Assembly (NCBI GenBank): GCA_002633005.1
Contig: NMRA01000758.1
Location: 100,032 to 164,031 of the forward strand
Direction: 5' to 3'
Origin: Phoronis australis
Taxonomy: Eukaryota > Phoronida > Phoronidae
Length of the DNA: 64,000 nt
Shown: in pieces, positions 10,801 to 21,600 of the stretch
Position numbering within the stretch: position 1 is the first letter of the stretch
How the letters are laid out: each line of letters starts with the position of its first letter
Translations under genes and position numbers: made by a program
Notes under the pieces: generated by a model
Told to the model about the DNA's origin: nothing
What the model saw: only the letters and a program-made list of their open reading frames with translations
Databases searched by the model: none

Positions 10801-12725
10801 AACATCAAATATCAGATCCAAGCGTAGACTGAAATACAACTATTCTCATTTCCAGGAAATGTCAGAGCACATAGTATGCTGACATACACCCACTACCACA
10901 AAAGTGTCATTGGACATTTGACAAGCATTGGCATTCAAACATAGTGACCAATAGACTGGATTATTTACATAAGGAGTAGCCACTCACTAATACTAATGAA
11001 GGACTAATTAGTGCTGACTAAATGTCAATAGTTGTTAACTTGAGGCTAATGAGTCAACAAAGACTAGGTCATGTAACACCAACAAGTCAATAGGTATGTA
11101 CCTATACCAGATACAACAACACTCACTTAGCCTTCAAATCAATAAACAACACCATATAAACTTGCGTAAGGTAAACACATGCAGCCAATAACCCCCACCA
11201 GCCTAGCCAGGTCCTGGAAGGGACCTCACGTGCCTGCCACTAAGTTAAGTACAATGTATTGATTTCTCCGTTTTATGACGTAGGCTTGTACTTGACACAT
11301 CTAAAAGTCCTTTATCATTCGCTACTTGCACACTTTGGAGGCGCTGCAAAAATGATTGTTGTTTAGGCACAACGCCTCATTTTAGCAATTTTAACAATAC
11401 AAACATGAAAGTATGCAGGTTCCAAACATGCAGAACCATTGTAGCTGGGACATAACACCTCGTTTTCAAGTACAATGGCGAATTCGTGCAAGTAGTGAAT
11501 ACGGTTAACTCCGCTACTTTCAAAGCTTCGATGTTAACTATAGTTAACCGAGAAGTTATGAGTTAGTATTCCCATCATCTTCCCAGTTGTTGAGAAAACT
11601 AGTTCAACATAGATATAAAATATACAAAAAATACATATAAACATATATTTTATGATAAATAAATTTTTTGCGCGTATCAAGTCAGTACCACATTCTCAAA
11701 CCTGAATTCCAAAGCGTGTGAGGGTTGGTTCTCCTAATAGAATACAAGCATGTAAGGCTTGGACAAAAAGTTGACAATCTTTGCAACCACGACAAGTTTG
11801 TTTTGTACATCAATGAGTTTCAAGTTGATTTAGTAACTTCCACTCACGGTATTAATGATAAAAACAGAGGTTTGAAATGATGTTGTCAATGACAAAGATA
11901 AATCACTAATGCTAATCGTTGCTTACATGTAGAAATTCAAAACTAAAAAATGGATGAAATCAGTGTACTTTAGAATTCAGAGTGACTCTGAAAATTCAAG
12001 GAGTTTGATCAAACATTCAGTACTGCTATTTTCAGCCAGTCCACCAAGACGAGGTAGAAACCAGAACACCACACCATTTATACGGACAACTCCAGCCCAA
12101 ACAACTACAGGAGGCATTGTAAGAGTGCCCACATTCACAACCAATGAAGTTCCCCCAACAACGACAACCACGCAAACAGTGACGGACAGAAAAACAGAGA
12201 CAGAGTCAGAAACAAAAAAGAGTCAAAAGAAAAATGTATCCAACAGCTCACAAAACAAGCAACATGGATCTAATGAGACATCAGACACATTGCCAATAGG
12301 TAAGCATATATTCATGGATTGTTGGTTGAAATGAATGTAGTTAATAATGGGTTAAAAAACACCAACTTGTTCCAACAGACTTAAAGGGTGTCTTTGACAA
12401 GCGAACACTCAGTAATCTGCTGTCAGTCAGTTCGTGAAAGACTAACACTGTGTAAGTTGGCTGCTGTCATTTTTTATTCTCTCTTATATTGGAAGTGCTA
12501 AGTTATCGTTAACATTAAGCCAGATGAACTAATATATATCTGCTACTTATCCTCCAATAATACATCTAGGTTAATCAGCAACGCTTCATTTCAGGAACAA
12601 TAATTGGTGCCGTACTTGGAAGTCTTGTGCTCATAATGGCCATATTAGTGGCTTTGCTTGTCGTAAGGAGATTGAGAGAAAAGCGGCAGAAACAATCAGA
12701 CTCCCTTCACATGATCTTCACATGA
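1581..12725 (+). CDS. SUEL-lectin / CUB / Thr-rich stalk type I membrane protein, 5' partial
   Basis: Gene-level entry. Exons seen: 1581-1859, 10162-10506, 12036-12299 and 12595-12725 (stop TGA). Every joint between them is phase 1, so they join without frame breaks to about 340 codons. Order of parts: an eight-cysteine SUEL/Gal_Lectin domain, one CUB domain, a Thr/Pro/Ser-rich linker suited to O-glycosylation, one membrane helix and a 19-residue basic cytoplasmic tail. Such proteins are cell-surface adhesion or recognition molecules; the ligand is unknown. The signal peptide exon is missing, so the N terminus is incomplete. Extra phase-1 exons could sit in the 8-kb first intron without being noticed. 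It resembles EVA-1-type proteins (SUEL domains plus membrane anchor) in plan, but the CUB domain differs. Domain calls are from visible motifs; the joining of the first exon to the rest is inference from phase and strand. Confidence 0.7.
1860..3292. other. Intron sequence, nothing recognised
   Basis: AT-rich DNA between the lectin exon and the P2X7-type exon. I see no domain-coding frame, tRNA or clear repeat array. Confidence 0.4.
3293..3730 (+). CDS. P2X7-type intracellular Cys-rich (ballast) domain, isolated exon or gene fragment
   Basis: The frame 3451-3730 contains WCHCANCAIM followed by CVCCDEIPQV, a spaced Cys/His cluster like the zinc-binding cytosolic domain of P2X7 receptors, which many aquatic invertebrates carry in large families of non-receptor proteins. 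Downstream KCLTYDPNF and the LAKTSYTQW segment fit the family's 'CL.DHP.F ... YRQF' region. The frame runs into a plausible donor (CGAG|GTATAT), and the family's usual final 'PSC..W.IR' segment is not seen, so another exon would be needed. A short upstream ATG frame at 3293 (MNVNMATCNPDLDEC) ends at a possible donor and could be its first exon. The fragment lies on the same strand inside the intron of the lectin-CUB gene. It could be a nested gene, a retained duplicate, or debris from a multicopy family. No P2X channel domain is visible. Confidence 0.5.
3731..5740. other. Intron sequence, nothing recognised
   Basis: No coding frame or array stands out in these 2 kb. The short antisense frame near 4611-4796 has no recognisable domain. 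Confidence 0.4.
5742..6031. repeat. 29-bp minisatellite, about 10 copies
   Basis: Ten imperfect head-to-tail copies of a 29-bp unit built on GTACCCATTG(A/T)TGAGACA followed by GTATCCATTTG. Two adjacent variants recur as a pair five units apart (copies 4-5 match copies 8-9), which suggests a later duplication of a block of about four units. It accounts for the repetitive antisense reading frames in this stretch. Confidence 0.9.
6600..6960. repeat. Diverged direct repeat, copy A
   Basis: Shares ordered blocks with 8370-8720: GCACTGTTCTTCACAAC / GCACTGTTCTCAAAAAT, then TTAGGAATTGTTTTTGAAAT, and later a block around GCAGATTGGTATGAAGT. Order and orientation are conserved, pointing to two old copies of one dispersed element. 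No coding potential seen. Confidence 0.5.
7438..7482. repeat. Impure CA/GT microsatellite
   Basis: Runs of CACACA interrupted by CG steps. The opposite-strand frame across it reads as Val/Cys/Ala repeats and is not a gene. Confidence 0.85.
7737..7800. repeat. Two-copy tandem duplication of about 33 bp
   Basis: AGCCACCAAACCTAGCGACA followed by ACTTGTTCCCAC is repeated at once with one base change and a small 3' difference. Very recent by similarity. Confidence 0.8.
8370..8720. repeat. Diverged direct repeat, copy B
   Basis: Partner of the copy near 6600-6960, same orientation, about 1.77 kb downstream. Its 3' end lies just before the large hairpin element. Confidence 0.5.
8788..9100. mobile_element. 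Large foldback (hairpin) element
   Basis: The arm at about 8808-8915 (CAGGTGTGCAGCTATGTAGT through CATCATCAGGCAAT) is repeated almost perfectly in inverse orientation at about 8935-9044, separated by about 20 nt. Beyond that the arms continue with TGTTTGAAAGCTTGA on the left and CAAGCTTTCAAACA on the right, offset by an insertion in the right arm. An exact hairpin of more than 100 bp per arm implies recent formation. No transposase is present, so it is either a foldback MITE or a head-to-head pair of retroelement ends. Confidence 0.8.
9115..10160. other. Intron sequence before the CUB exon
   Basis: AT-rich, no coding segment found. It ends with the acceptor CATTACAG at 10154-10161 that opens the CUB exon. 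Confidence 0.4.
10162..10506 (+). CDS. Exon encoding CUB domain
   Basis: Encodes a complete CUB domain: first Cys in HNICDNTST, then the family hallmark GFIASPNYPNNYPP, second Cys in SLKCHLKV, third and fourth Cys in RDCLMM and HTWCNRF, and the closing strand SIRFTTNDQQQSKGFWMYY. Four cysteines give the usual two disulfides. The exon is bounded by TTACAG and AAAG|GTAAGT and is phase 1 at both ends, so it is a shuffled-domain exon that can be added or skipped without changing frame. The ATG at 10068 lies in the intron in the same frame and is probably not a start. Confidence 0.85.
10507..12035. other. Intron between CUB and stalk exons
   Basis: No coding segment or repeat array recognised; short AT-rich tracts only. 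Confidence 0.45.
12036..12299 (+). CDS. Exon encoding Thr-rich stalk
   Basis: Reads SPPRRGRNQNTTPF and then a Thr/Pro-rich stretch with TTPAQTTTGG and PPTTTTTQTVT, followed by a Lys/Glu/Ser-rich part (TESETKKSQKK) and NSSQ and NETS sites for N-glycosylation. Composition fits an extended O-glycosylated juxtamembrane stalk. Both junctions are phase 1 (TTTTCAG acceptor, ATAG|GTAAGC donor). Confidence 0.75.
12595..12725 (+). CDS. Last exon: membrane helix and cytoplasmic tail
   Basis: After the acceptor TTTCAG the phase-1 frame reads a helix of about 23 residues starting GTIIGAVLGSLVLIMAILVA, stops transfer at VVRRLREKRQKQ and ends SDSLHMIFT with TGA. A Gly-rich start, uniform hydrophobic run and basic flank make it a single-pass type I anchor. 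The tail has no obvious ITAM/ITIM-type tyrosine motif. Confidence 0.85.
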
Positions 12726-13560
12726 GTGTGTAATGATCAACAAATAACAACAACAGATTTTCAACCAGAGCGAGCACGTCGCAGCCACTGAAAAAGTTCA
12801 TGTGAACTTCAAATGAGTGTATACTGACCTAGTAATAACAAACGATCTTCTACCTGACTGTGCACAGCACATTCACTAAAGAAAGTTCATGCCATCTTCA
12901 TGCAATTGAGAAGAATGGGAGATAACCACTAGCAGAGCCACAACATCAGGGGTCAGTTTCATGAAATTGACTTAAGACAAAAATTTGTACATGTGCTACC
13001 ATTTCACAACTGCTGAAAAATGGTTTAGCCGAGCAATTATAAAAGCATCAAAATCTAAAAATAATTTGCATAAATTACCTCAGTAGCCTAACGAGCAATT
13101 GTGTGCATAATTTCAGACACATTGCACTTTAGCTAAAGTGAGATTATAATTACCTTTCAGAAACAGTTGTGACGAGCGTAAGACCAAATTTCTGATTTAA
13201 TTCTAAAGACACGTTTCATGAAACAGAAAACAGACGCGTGGGCAAGAATAAGTACACAACCACTTTCAATCTACATCAGTTTAACCACTAAGACAGGAGG
13301 TTCATAACTGAAATGAGGTTTAGGCAAAAAGAGCACGTTAAAATCTCACCAATTTCGGACAAAAATTATTGCTATAATTACTTATTATTCAATGTCTCTT
13401 AACATTGATGTAAATGACTCCTTTTTTTTCAAAAGCTTGTCGTTAGTGGCTGTGGTACAGAGCTTGAACAAGGCACAACATTAGTTTGGTGCAATGTACT
13501 TTTATGGAAGAAATGAGAAAATTGAGAAAATAAACTTCAATTTGCCCGCCACCTTAAGTC
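12726..13560 (+). promoter_or_regulatory. Probable 3' UTR with candidate poly(A) signal
   Basis: Non-coding sequence after the stop of the membrane exon. The first AATAAA on this strand that I can see lies at 13529-13534, giving a 3' UTR of about 800 nt; this is only a candidate. Confidence 0.3.
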
Positions 13561-14361
13561 CTGAATTGGTGAGACTTCAGTGAAATGGTCAGTTAATGTT
13601 CTGGAATAGAACAATGTCTCAAGACTGAGACAGATTTGGATCAACTGTTAAAATACAACATGATCTCATTCAGCTTGGAACATCGCATGAAAACCATTAT
13701 GAAAACAAGAGTGATAAGATGATAGAGGGCGCCACTAATGAAGTGCTCCCTCTCAGTCATCTAGAAATACAACACATCACTAATTGATGAAACAGTTCAA
13801 ACAATAAAAGTACCAATAATATTCAACTGAATTAAAAGGGACCACTAAATAAAGGAGTACATAAATATGCATTTGATACGTGTTGTAAGTTCTAGTTTTA
13901 GGCCAAAGTAATGACAGAAAATAGCACTTTGGCATGAAGCAATGTCAAACTTACGACACGCACACCCACACATTTTGTTTCCTTTCCACTGATGATGGTG
14001 TGACTTAAAACAACACATTGAAATGGGGATAGGTATTTTCTGTCGTTGTTCAAAACCAACAGCACCTATACTCTGTTGATATATGTCGGTTTGATTTTTC
14101 TTTAAAATTTGCATAGTCTTCATCAGGACTCTTGCTCTTTGTAAGAAAAGACTGGCTTGGAAAGAGTTTATTAGTCATATGCAGCCATTGTATTTCCTGT
14201 TCTTTGATAAGAGAGGGGTGTGAGAGTTGAGAGATATGTGAATCGGTTTGGAGAGTCAAAATTGTCAGTGATATTGGTGACTCACATAAAATAAACATGT
14301 GTAGAGTATGAGATGATACAGTGTTACATTAGTGTAAGGACGAATTAAAAATAGTAATTAT

Positions 14362-14454
14362 ATCATGTGGCAGTCACATGCATTAATGGTGTTCGGACAT
14401 CATGTGGCTGTCGCATGTACTTTGCTCACATATCATGTGACTGTCACATGTACT
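14362..14454. repeat. Three copies of a palindromic CATGTG..CACATG unit
   Basis: Three spaced copies (starting about 14362, 14399 and 14432) of ATCATGTGGCTGTCACATG, each with inverted CATGTG/CACATG arms around a 3-6 bp centre. Copy spacing is 37 and 33 bp. Each half contains a CANNTG E-box-like hexamer. Confidence 0.75.
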
Positions 14455-14486
14455 AATTGACCTATCGCAAGCTCTGCCCCCTTGCA

Positions 14487-14550
14487 AAAAGTCGACAAAC
14501 AAACAATAAGTTTTACCCAGCAACATGTTGTTTGTCGGGTAAAATGAGGA
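14487..14550. repeat. Nested inverted repeats
   Basis: GTCGACAAACAA is followed by TTGTTTGTCG, and TTTTACCC by GGGTAAAA, interleaved over about 60 bp with a central CAACATGTTG palindrome. It could be the end of a small transposon; no terminal duplication was identified. Confidence 0.45.
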
Positions 14551-15292
14551 CTTGGAAATGAATGTGTGTCAAGAACGATGCGTTCTGATTGGTCAGTTAA
14601 GCCGTCACTCAAAATCCTGCTGATAGGTCAATTGTGTTCAGGCTGACTGACAGTCAAAATTAAACAGAGGAAATTTAATAATATTAAGCAATAATGTAAG
14701 ATAGGATTGTTGTGTTTACCTAAGTGCGCTTGTATGTAAAACTATGGTTGTAACAGCTCTTAAAAAGGTGGATGGGTACAAGGCACTGTGCTCTCGGTAT
14801 TAACTTGTTTTTTAAGACTAACACTGAAACCTTTAAATGGTACTTACATTTTGATTGAGAGCGTTATTGTTTCTGTTATTACATTTTTCACATATGAAAG
14901 TAAAGTATACCATTTATTTATTTATTTAACATATTAAAATGTATTTATGATAGTATATGTTATTATTCTCATTTCGTATTTTGAAGTTTGACCGTGAAAC
15001 TTACAACACATTCATCACATCAAAGCTATATGCTGCACATGCTTTCTAAATCATTGGTGCACAACTTCTAACATGCAGCAGTGTTCACTAACATGTCACT
15101 GTGATTTGAGCACCCCCTTTTGGGCAGAAGAAAACACCCATTGCAGTCAAATGACCACAATACGTTCACACACTAACACATCTACACGTGCTCACACAAA
15201 ACCTGCAGCCAGAAAGTGCCATTGGGAATTGTGATTTCAACACTAGACCCAACAAATTGTATTGCCTAAAGCTGAAATGAACTGCAGTGAGC

Positions 15293-15400
15293 AGACCTTC
15301 AAATGCAGAGGGCAGATCTTCAACTACAGAGGGCAGATCTTCAACTGCAGTGCACAGACCTTCAACAGCACAGGGCATATATTCAACTGCAGAGGGCAAT
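15293..15400. repeat. 22-bp minisatellite, about 5 copies
   Basis: Head-to-tail copies of a unit like CAGAGGGCAGATCTTCAACT with PstI-like CTGCAG joints. It produces repetitive frames on both strands that are not genes. Confidence 0.85.
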
Positions 15401-15516
15401 AGAATTTCTGCTTGTGGCAGTTTTAACTGTGGACATGCAGCCCTCAACTGCCGTACGGTGGTTTATGGCAGCAGTCAACCCCTAGCATGTGCACCTCGCA
15501 CAAAAATTTGGCTTAC

Positions 15517-15642
15517 CTTGGGTTCATGACCAGCCGTCTAAAGAAGTAGGTCCACGTGATGTAGTCCATGGCATCTTGCTTGGATTTGATGGTCCCAGCC
15601 ACGATCTCAGCATTCATGTGATCCGGCAGCACCCCTAACAAG
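15517..15642 (-). CDS. ASCC3: ASCC3 coding exon 30, last one found
   Basis: [19 protein letters not shown], then [12 protein letters not shown], ending phase 2 at a good donor (CCAAG|GTAAGC). The next exon should open with Tyr-Tyr-Asn-type sequence; I find none downstream. If the donor is not used, translation stops one codon later at TAA. Confidence 0.92.
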
Positions 15643-18600
15643 CTGCACAAAAACAGGGTAAGGAAATGCACCTCAAGGTTGTGTAACAAAAACACATGAG
15701 CATACAGTGAAGCCAGCTTAATGTCATAACCTCAGTTTCAACATAAATTATGATATAAGTCATTAAGTGGGTTTCGACTTGGTGGTGATCGTAACTATTC
15801 TTCCAAGCTAATCATGTTAAGAGGAGAGTCTCAGAGTAAGGCAGGTAAACAGGAAAATTACTGAAGTTTACCCTCAGCGCTAAAAACCAATAAGACAAAT
15901 GAATTTAAGATGAATTAGGTTGATTTTTAGACAGAAAACCAACGACACACAAGTGACCATATTCGGAATATGACGATAAATCATGACATGATGCACTTAT
16001 TTTACATGAATGATTCGGGTTTTTTGACATTTCATGACAATAAGCAGGCTAGTGTATTATTCAGTACAGTATGACATTAAGTGGTGTCCACTGTACTAGA
16101 AAATCCAGGTAGTCAACAATACCTACAACTATTACACAAAAGGAACAATAAATTTGCTCATTATGACATCTATTGGTCACAAATCATATTCACAACAATT
16201 TCTTCTTCACAGTAAAGAGTTCTTTCCCGACAGCAGTTTGAACCTGTCCTGGTAGTTATGTTGATTAGGTTTAACTTTTACAAGCAATAGCTGCACGCTT
16301 ACGTATGTCCTTGTTCAGAGACATCATGTGAAATGAGTGAAGACAATGGCATGAAAAGCACTCCTGTACATTGTCCATTGTTTTAGAAAAGTATATCCTT
16401 GTTATCTTTCTTTAAAGCATTTGATGCTAACATGCAAAAAGGGATGTTAAAAAAAATCAAAGGATCTCGAAATTAGACTTGCATGTTTCTCTTTTTTGCT
16501 TCTAGTCTGAATTATCATACAGCAATTAGCAGTGAAGTAGATGAATGGTTGATATTGCAACAAAAACCTAACCAGATGAGAGTCAATATTAGATGGAAGT
16601 TAAGTACTCTAGTCTTTCATTTATGTGTTATCCTCAGGTCAGATGATTGTTACACCGTAACACCTACAAAGCACGATATGTATTATGATGCGCGCTCAGA
16701 AAACTTAAAAATAGGGAATAAATCACCTGGACTCCACAGGGAAAGGCTCATACAGGAACTTCTTGTAGAAATGTTTCTTGATGTCATGAACAAGAATGAC
16801 TGCCACGCCCTGGTCATCAAATTGTGGCCGTCCCGCCCGGCCCATCATCTGGAGCACATCTGTTGGTGGCGTGAGATGTTAGTGCAGTGTATTAAAATAC
16901 AGTAAAACAGATGTAAGTACCATGTGCACGAGTCAGATTTGCGATTAACAATTAAAGACAAAATTCCACCAAATAAGTCGACTTAACCTTACTTATAAAA
17001 TCTCTCTGTCTTGTTTTTCCTTTTAATGTGATTTTTAACTGTTGTTTTGAAATAAAAAATGTCTGTGTATGCCCTAAATATAAGTCTGATATTATTTTGG
17101 TTGGTTATGAATTAAAGAGCTTGTTTTGATAACGTCATGGTATTGCGATCAGGACCATTCAAAAGAATCAGATAAATGTCATGAACTAAATATTGGTTTT
17201 CAGTGTCTGTTGGCAACGGAAATCAAGTTCTATTTTTGTAAGGATTATTATGAGACCAATTTATGAATTTAACAGGCTTAACACCATTTTCCATTTTTTG
17301 GCAGCTTAACAGGATGAAACACAGCTTTAACAGCATTAAATCATAGTCCCTCCATTTGGTGACAGACAGGCAGATCTTGCACCAGGTGTCCGTTTACTCA
17401 ACAAAGCCGTAACAAACACAACCATACCGACCTGTAATTGGGAAGTCCACATAGCGGCATAGCTTGCCATCAAAGTACTCTGTACCCTTGACAACCACCA
17501 GGTGAGCAGGGAAGTTGACACCCCAAGCTAAAGTACTGGTGGCAACTAACACCTGGTAAAGAACACAAATTTTTTTTAAACAACATTGTAAAACAAAGTA
17601 TACTTCTAAGACAAACAGTACATTCCTTATATCTTTAACAGGCATTGTCTGAATAAATTGCCAAAAGAATTTATAGGCACAACTTCCTTGAAGCTATACA
17701 GAGCACTGTCTCACCAGTTACCAACTTCTGAATCAAACGAAGTAAAATAAGAATTACGCAGTTCATAAGCTAGATGGCTCCATTCCAACCACAGCGTAAC
17801 AAGAAAATAAGAAGTGTTTACTCGTCCTATATCACGGCTCGACTTTTGCCGTGTGTTGAAAATTAAAACTGAAACAATAAATATTCATCACAGTGAGAAA
17901 TGGGATGTCCCAAGGTAATAGCCGTGTTACCAAAGCAGCACTTAATAAAGCTTTGAAGTGTCCAGGTTGGTGTCACCACAAAGAATTTCTGAGATTCAAA
18001 GATGTTGACGGTGTGCTCACCACTAAGTAATAGTTTATGGCAAACATTCAGTCTGAGGTTTATTTGTCTATAGTACACGAAGTGGCTGATGTACCTCTCT
18101 GTGTGCAATCACACAAATCGCTAGTTTGGGTGCATGTCCAATCTCAACAATCCGATATTTTCTTGATTGAAAGTCTAAGGCACACCCGCTCCTTTGTGAG
18201 TTTCCCAATTCAAACACTCTCGGCATTTACTAGGGGAAATGTGGAAAATAATATTAAGTTCTTGAACAATACACAGTAGCTGGTTGTTCATTTTCTATTA
18301 ATGTGGTAGCCTAATGCAATATTGGTTCACCTGTATCTTGGAGTTGACAAACAATTCTTCCACTGTCTTCCTGTCCCGCTCATGAAGACCAGCGTGATGG
18401 ATGCCAATACCGAAGGCCAGGGTGAGCTTCAAGTTGGCGTCATGAATGCCAGCTATGATGTTCTCCATCTACAACAATCAGTCATTACCAAGAGAAAATG
18501 TCAAGCACTAGCTCAATTTTGCACAAAATAAAATCTTGATGAAAAGAAACGACACACAGACGCACCTTTGCACAACACATTGACAGAAAGTCAGTGTCCT

Positions 18601-21600
18601 ATTGTTCTAAATCAAATATAATACAATTGCTCAGAGCACCACACAGCTTTGTCATGCATAATTACACACTGCTTTCGTTTTAAAGGAACTCTGCACTGCT
18701 TTATAACTGTTCCTCTCCTGGTAAAAGTTCCCACAAATTTTCCCTACATTCCCGCACATACCTCAATCTCCGGGTTGTGTAGCCATTGTTTAGGGTTGTC
18801 CTCAGCAGCTAAGAAGGCAATCAGGTCAAGAGCCGTGAGTCTAGTTTGGCGACGAGATGACACAAACACCAACGCAGGCTTAGCAGGGGAGTGGGTACGA
18901 ATGGCTGAAAATGATCAAACAGACCAGTAACAATTCTGATCATCTATGGAAAAGGTTTCATGGCTTACAAACAACTGAGTAGCAAAATACAGCTAGACGA
19001 AGGCTGGCTTACTTTTGATGGCAATACATTTTGACTCTACTGGTCAAATGTATTCACTCTTCCCACCTGTATGGCACTCAGATACACTGATGTTTCCATA
19101 CACCCTTGGCAACTTAGAACCATTCAGTGGAAGTACTAGCAAGGCAATAGGAAGAATGAAACACAGTAACGTTCCCTGTACTTTCAGTAATTGTGAAGTT
19201 TGCTACCCAATTTTAATTTTAAAAATTCAAGTCTCAAATTCTTTATACAAGAATTGCTTATATACCAGAATCACTAGCTTATTTCAACAGACCAGTCACC
19301 ATATGGTAAATCACCAGGCAACTTTTGGATAAAATTATCACAATATAGTTGACTGCTGCAATTTGTCGCTTGTTTTCATAAATATTTTGTGTGGTTTGAA
19401 TCGTGTATCTAATACCACCTGAAAGTTGGGTACATTCAGGTCTCACCTTGAAAGGTCGGTTTATTCATGGTAGCCATTCTTGGGCAATAGTGTTTGCCAG
19501 GGAACCCGTTGATGTGAACCTCAAGGGGCACAGGGCGCACTGAGGGGCGGAAGTTGAACAGGCCCATCTGAAAAGGCACACAAAACTGATCACGTGTTAT
19601 AGAACCTAATCACTTGCTAAAGTAGTAAACAAGTTCAAGGAACACAGACTGAAACACCCACAATGTTAAAATGCCCCTCACATTGATACTTTGATAAACT
19701 ACCTCAGTAAAGTTTTTAGACTGAAATGCTTTTGGGAGGTATGTGCATGATAACCAGAGATTTCAGAAGTCTCAAATTAAAAACAATGTGAAAATGGATA
19801 TTAATTTCTGTATAAGCATTGACCAGGGCTATTTACAGTCCGTACCTGTTTAATACTCAACCAATCTGCCAGGTCATGTGTACTGACCAGTAATATTTAC
19901 TGTCCATGCCTGCTCAATGGTCAACCAATTTGCCAGGTCACATGTTTTTATCAATAATATTTACAGTCCATACCTGCTTAATGCCCAACCAATCTGCCAG
20001 GTCACGTGCGTTGGCCAGTGCTGTTGACAGTCCGACCACACGTACTTGAACACCAGTGTGTGAAGAGATGAAGTTAGTACGTGATACAACTACTTCCAGC
20101 ACAGGACCACGGTCAGCACCTAACGATTACATGTGAGATGTTATCCGACAAACATTCAGAAACTAAGAGGACGATTCCACAGTATTTGTCACCTCCTATA
20201 TAAAAAACTATCGAGTAATCAAGTATCTGTTAAACTTGTTGGACAAGTTGACTTTCGATTGTTTTTTCCCTATAGTGACAAATGTATAGTGAGGATAAGA
20301 CTCTTTCTCAACAGAACTTAGAGAAAATAAACACCACTGAGTATCTTTGTGCGTAACAAAAAAAAAAATGCAAAGGAATCATTCAATATTGGAAAGGACG
20401 AGTATGCTTGTGCCTTAGGAAACACAAAAATTCTTCTCCTCGTTTGACACTACTTTTCGCCAACCAACCCCTCACCACTAATACCTCGCCATTAAGTGGA
20501 ATGAGTGATTTCCAGTAATAAATAATGAATTATCTCCCTCTGCACTAGCAATGAACAAGATCTTAGTCACAACAAGGGCACTACTTGATCTCATCATGAA
20601 GACTGCTAACTTATAAGACCATCCAGCAGCAGAGTGCTTGAATGAGTTGAAATTGATTCTAACTGAGAAGGCAATTTATTTTCTTTCGGCCTCCTGAGAA
20701 GAATTTCATGCGATATTCAATTATTTTAAGAGGAAACGCAGCCTCAAAACCATACAATAATCATGTTGTTTACACCTTCATGTTGTTTAAGCTGGATATG
20801 ACCTACATACCAAGCAGATGTATTTCATCAATGACCAGTAAAGCTACTGCCTGCACATAACCCCTGGTCTGCCAGCTACGAGAGATACCGTCCCACTTCT
20901 CAGGGGTGGTTACAATCAGGTCGGCACTGGCTACAGCTCTCATGTCAGGTGTAACATCACCTGTCAGCTCAACCACTCTGTAACATACCAATATACAATG
21001 ATGTCAGGTACAACGCTCATGTAAGAGGTACCATAATACAAGTTTAACTACTCTGTAATACACCATCAAACAATGACTACAGTCTGCACTTACTTTCCAA
21101 TGATTCCCCACATTCCATAAACAATCATTGTCATAAAATAACCTAACTACTCCTCACTACTGTATACATCAAGTTCATTGCCATAAAATAACCTAACTAC
21201 TCCTCACTACTAACTACTCCTCACTACTAACTACTCCTCACTACTAACTACTCCTCACTACTGTATACATCAAGTTCTTGCCAACATGTTACAACACATT
21301 ACAACTACTATTGATCATTTTCACTCTCCCACCTTTTGCCCAGTTTCTCTTCCAATCGTTTCTTCCAGTCTTCAATTCTTTCTCTAACCAATGCCTTCAG
21401 AGGAGCAATGTACACAGCCTGCAACAGATGTCACACCTGTTACTGATTACAGTAACAGCAACTGATTACACTAACAGTATATACAAAACCCATCAGCAAT
21501 AATTGCTAACCTAACTAAAACAAAAAATGCGAACAGAATTTCAATAAATCATAAGTTCACGTTTTGTACATAAGATACAACAAAAACCCCAATAAAGCAG

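Larger units (their letters stand above)
13561..15516. other. Intergenic or ASCC3 3'-flanking DNA
   Basis: This is where the next ASCC3 exons would be expected on the minus strand (each intron of that gene is about 0.1-2 kb). I looked for the conserved segments that follow 'FFRRLxMNP' and saw none. It holds the three palindromic repeats near 14362 and the 22-bp array near 15293. Confidence 0.4.

Noticed and set aside
14050-14298. Minus-strand ORF as missing ASCC3 exon
   Set aside because: Its Ser/Thr/Leu-rich sequence has no resemblance to the second Sec63 domain and no matching phase.
16483-16905. 140-codon plus-strand ORF
   Set aside because: It is antisense to ASCC3 exon 29 and its flanks, has no domain, and its length comes from the GC-richer exon.
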